From Acidimicrobiales bacterium (lineage in GTDB: Bacteria > Actinomycetota > Acidimicrobiia > Acidimicrobiales > Aldehydirespiratoraceae): 64,000 nt of DNA. Below the pieces are notes generated by a model, which searched no databases, was not told where the DNA came from, and was given only the letters and a program-made list of their open reading frames with translations. Below, piece by piece: positions 61,726-64,000 of this stretch (position 1 is the first letter of the stretch; each line of letters begins with the position of its first letter). Where the stretch lies: assembly GCA_041394245.1 (NCBI GenBank), contig JAWKIR010000002.1:496001-560000 (forward strand), read 5' to 3'. The position numbers and the translations under genes are program-made.

Positions 61726-62673
61726 TCAGGTCAGGCGTTCGACAACGAGATCCACGACGCGCGGGCCGTCGACCGCGGTACACACGTGGACCGGCGGTCG
61801 GTTCTTCCAGGCCGGCGGCGTCTCGTCGTCGGTGTCGCCCATGTTCGGCCATGTCTTGCCTCGGCTGAAGCTCTCCGTCTCCACGCGGAGCGGCCAGGCG
61901 TGTGTGGTGAACGCGTCGGGGTCGAGAAGGAACGCCACGGTCGACGGGTCGTGCACGAAGATGCCGTCGATGCCGTTGCGGGTCTCGTAGAACCTGCGGT
62001 AGTGGGGCATCGCCCCGGCGAGCAGCCTGGCGCCGGCCGACGTGCCGGCCGCGATCCGTTCGATCGCTGCGCCACCCATGTTGACCTGGTGCGTGACGTC
62101 GAGCCCGACCATCGTGACCTTCCAGGGCGCGCCGAACACCCGGTCTGCGGCCTCGGGGTCGTTGTTGATGTTCGCCTCGGCCACCGGGGTGGCATTGCCC
62201 GGTACGAGGGCGTTGCCCCCCATGACCACGACCTCGTGGACCAGGCCCGGCAGCTCCGGATGTCGATCGAGGGCGAGCGCCAGGTTGGTGAGCGGCCCCA
62301 GAGCGAGGAGGGTGACCGCGCCGGGGTCGGTCGCGGCGACGGTGTGGATGAAGTCGGCGGCCGGCTCGGCCACGATCGAACCGGCCGGCGTCGGCAGTAC
62401 GGCGTCGCCGAGCCCGTTGTCGCCGTGGACCACCGGGACAGGGCCGAGATAGGTTCCGGCGATCGGGGCCGAGGCTCCGGCGGCGACCGGGATGTCGGGA
62501 CGGCCCGCGACATCGACGAGCGTGAGGGCGTTGCGCGTCGTGACATGGGTTGCGGCGTTTCCGAAGATCGTCGTGAGGCCGACGACGTCCAACTCCGGCG
62601 AGGCGAGCGCCATGATGATCGCCATCGCGTCGTCGACCCCGGGGTCCGTGTCGATGAGGACTCGTCGTGTCAT
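61726..62673 (-). CDS. inosine-uridine-type nucleoside hydrolase
   Basis: A 315-residue IunH-family hydrolase, cleaving the N-glycosidic bond of ribonucleosides. The N-terminal metal motif DTDPGVDDAMAI is intact, MGGNALVPGN and ANINNDPEAAD form the substrate site, and the catalytic His is probably in GIFVHDPSTVAF. It lies 29 bp downstream of selD on the same strand, so co-transcription is possible. Confidence 0.9.
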   Translation of the reverse strand: MTRRVLIDTDPGVDDAMAIIMALASPELDVVGLTTIFGNAATHVTTRNALTLVDVAGRPDIPVAAGASAPIAGTYLGPVPVVHGDNGLGDAVLPTPAGSIVAEPAADFIHTVAATDPGAVTLLALGPLTNLALALDRHPELPGLVHEVVVMGGNALVPGNATPVAEANINNDPEAADRVFGAPWKVTMVGLDVTHQVNMGGAAIERIAAGTSAGARLLAGAMPHYRRFYETRNGIDGIFVHDPSTVAFLLDPDAFTTHAWPLRVETESFSRGKTWPNMGDTDDETPPAWKNRPPVHVCTAVDGPRVVDLVVERLT

Positions 62674-62702
62674 CGGCCCGACCGTAGCGCTCGGTCGCCC
62701 TG

Positions 62703-63737
62703 TCAGGAGCCGATGTGGATGAGTCCCCGACCGGAGGCGACCGTGCCGATGGCCGCAGCGTCGTGGCCGGAGGCCCGCAGCTCGGTGATCACACCGTCGG
62801 CGCGGGCGGGGTCGACCCCGAACAGCAGGCCGCCCGAGGTCTGGGCGTCGGCGAGGATCGTGACGTCGACCTCGGTGACACCGGAATCGATCCGCAGACG
62901 TTCGTCGACCCAGGCGAGATTGCGGCCCGTGCCGCCGGGAACCACTCCCGCTGCCGCCAGTTCTCGGGCGCCGCCGATCACCGGAACGGCACCGATCGAC
63001 AGATGGAGATCGACCCCCGACTCCTCGGCCATGCGGCCACCGTGACCGAGGAGCCCGAAGCCGGTGACGTCGGTTGCGCCCGTTGCGCCTGCGGCCACGG
63101 CGACTTCGGCGGCGGTCGCATTGGTACGGGTCATGCTGGCCACCGCCGCGGCGACGATGGCGGCGTCGGCCTCGCCCCGCTTCAGACCGGTCGTGATGAT
63201 CCCGATGCCGAGCGGCTTGGTCAGGATCAGCGTCTGCCCGGGCCGGAGGCCGGCGTTGGTCAGCATCCGGTCGGGGTGGACCTCACCGATGACGGCCATG
63301 CCGTACTTCGGTTCGGGATCGTCGACGGTGTGGCCGCCCGCCACGACGAACCCGCATTCGGCCGCGATGTCGTGGCCGCCCTGGAGGACGTCGCCCAGCA
63401 GGTCGGTCGAGAGTTCGTCGGTGTTCCAGCAGACGAGATTGAGGGCGAGGAGCGGGCGACCCCCCATCGCGTAGACGTCGCTCACTGCGTTGGCGGCGGC
63501 GACACGACCCCAGTCGCGGGCGTCGTCGACGACCGGCGTGATGAAGTCGGCGGTGACAACGAGCGCGCGCGAGTCGTCGAGGCGCCACACGGCGGCATCG
63601 TCGCCGGTGAGGGCGCCCACGAGGAGGTCGGGACTGTCGGTTGGGGAGAGGCGGCGCACGACCTGCGCCAGTTCGCCGGGGGCGAGCTTGCAGCCTCAAC
63701 CGGCGCCGTGGCTGAACTCGGTGAGTCGACGAGCCAT
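62703..63737 (-). CDS. selD: selenide, water dikinase SelD, selenocysteine-containing
   Basis: A 344-residue SelD, producing selenophosphate from selenide and ATP. The reading frame has an internal TGA at 63698-63696 (codon 14), inside GAG-U-GCK, exactly where the catalytic Cys/Sec (E. coli Cys17, with Lys20) belongs. The true start is ATG 63737 with AGGAGG 9 nt upstream; any ORF search begins only at 63659. A hairpin typical of a bacterial SECIS follows the TGA. Downstream motifs DDAAVW, NAVSDVYAMGGRPLLALNLV and TDVTGFGLLGHG are standard. Confidence 0.93.
63653..63669 (-). promoter_or_regulatory. bacterial SECIS-like hairpin in selD mRNA
   Basis: GGCGCA-GGUCG-UGCGCC: a perfect 6-bp stem with the GGUC-type loop found in the E. 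coli fdhF SECIS. It starts 27 nt after the UGA and its loop is at nt 33-37, within the usual bacterial distance. It would recruit SelB-Sec-tRNA. Confidence 0.8.
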
Positions 63738-63800
63738 CGGGGAGACCTCCTCTCGATCCTGGGTGTCTGGCCCCCGCACCCTAGGTCGTAGGGTGAGGCA

Positions 63801-64000
63801 ATGAGCGCGTCCACCACCGTCGATCCCCGCCTCCAGACCCGGGCCACCGAGCTCTTCGGGGTCGACTATCCGATCGTGCAGACGGGCATGGGATGGGTGG
63901 CGGGGCCTTCGCTGGTCACGGGCACGGCCAACGCCGGCGGTCTCGGCATCCTGGCGGCCGCGACGATGACCTTCGACGAGATGGTCGCCGCGATCGCCAA
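63801..64000 (+). CDS. nitronate monooxygenase-like flavoprotein, 5' part
   Basis: The gene runs off the window. The first 66 residues (MSASTTVDPRLQTRATELFGV...) contain DYPIVQTGMGWVAGPSLVTG and GGLGILAAATM, the FMN-binding start of 2-nitropropane dioxygenase/nitronate monooxygenase family proteins. ATG 63801 has GGTGAGG just upstream. It is divergent from selD with a 63-bp gap. Function in the full-length protein, including the catalytic His, cannot be checked here. Confidence 0.8.
   Translation, partial: MSASTTVDPRLQTRATELFGVDYPIVQTGMGWVAGPSLVTGTANAGGLGILAAATMTFDEMVAAIA

Noticed and set aside
62703..63659. selD starting at GTG 63659
   Set aside because: This reading omits the catalytic N-terminus. 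The frame continues upstream through a Sec UGA to ATG 63737 with a strong SD.

Overview
The window is high-GC DNA with tightly packed genes, many joined by ATGA or GTGA stop/start overlaps. It most resembles an actinobacterium, and I would guess the Acidimicrobiia (Ilumatobacter-like). The clues are a BldD-type regulator with a cyclic-di-GMP signature, a SigK/RskA/fasciclin module, an F420-type LLM oxidoreductase, a type II DAHP synthase, a FolP2-type DHPS paralogue and PspA next to MurJ. The taxonomic call is an inference from gene content, not from a marker search.

Layout. 1-4.3 kb: end of a B12-binding radical SAM gene, its DUF2344 partner, RNase E/G, L21 and L27. 4.3-28.7 kb: the usual actinobacterial string rplU-rpmA-obg-proB-proA-nadD-rsfS is present in order but opened by three inserted blocks: dgt plus two TadE-like and one TadG-like gene; an envelope trio (coiled-coil membrane protein, murJ, pspA); and a long block with MoxR/CoxE-like genes, a TasA-like protein with a SipW-type signal peptidase, sigK-rskA, a twin-fasciclin lipoprotein, type II DAHP synthase and a group 2 sigma factor. 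28.7-31.95 kb: a 3.2-kb integrative element in tRNA-Ala(GGC), flanked by a 37-bp direct repeat, with a tyrosine recombinase, an overlapping unknown gene, a small lipoprotein and much non-coding DNA. 32-46.6 kb: a GT-C-like membrane protein, LLM oxidoreductase, PAC2 protein, CnoX-like thioredoxin, comEA-comEC-folP2-holA, rpsT, lepA, hrcA-dnaJ-rsmE and bldD. 46.6-60.7 kb: a pseudokinase/LysM membrane pair, DUF512 radical SAM plus der, a PP2C phosphatase, class I aldolase, tRNA-Pro(GGG), a sulfotransferase, cell-surface proteins and an MFS transporter fused operonically to a Tat/lipoprotein gene. 60.7-64 kb: cold shock gene, HD protein, nucleoside hydrolase, selD and the start of a nitronate monooxygenase-like gene.

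Most notable observations. (1) selD is a selenoprotein gene: a UGA sits at codon 14 in the catalytic GAG-U-GCK motif, with a strong SD before the ATG and a perfect 6-bp hairpin with a GGUCG loop 27-43 nt after the UGA (bacterial SECIS-like). An open-reading-frame search truncates this gene. (2) A very small tRNA-Ala element whose integrase lies directly behind the tRNA on the same strand, so the tRNA promoter may drive it. (3) A SipW-type peptidase that ends in a segment resembling the N-terminus of its own TasA-like substrate. (4) A lipoprotein with two fasciclin domains that are identical in protein and differ by only four visible silent changes in about 400 bp, next to sigK-rskA as in the mycobacterial MPT70/MPT83 regulon. 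(5) A BldD homologue with RXD-X8-RXXD and a matching BldD box in its own promoter.
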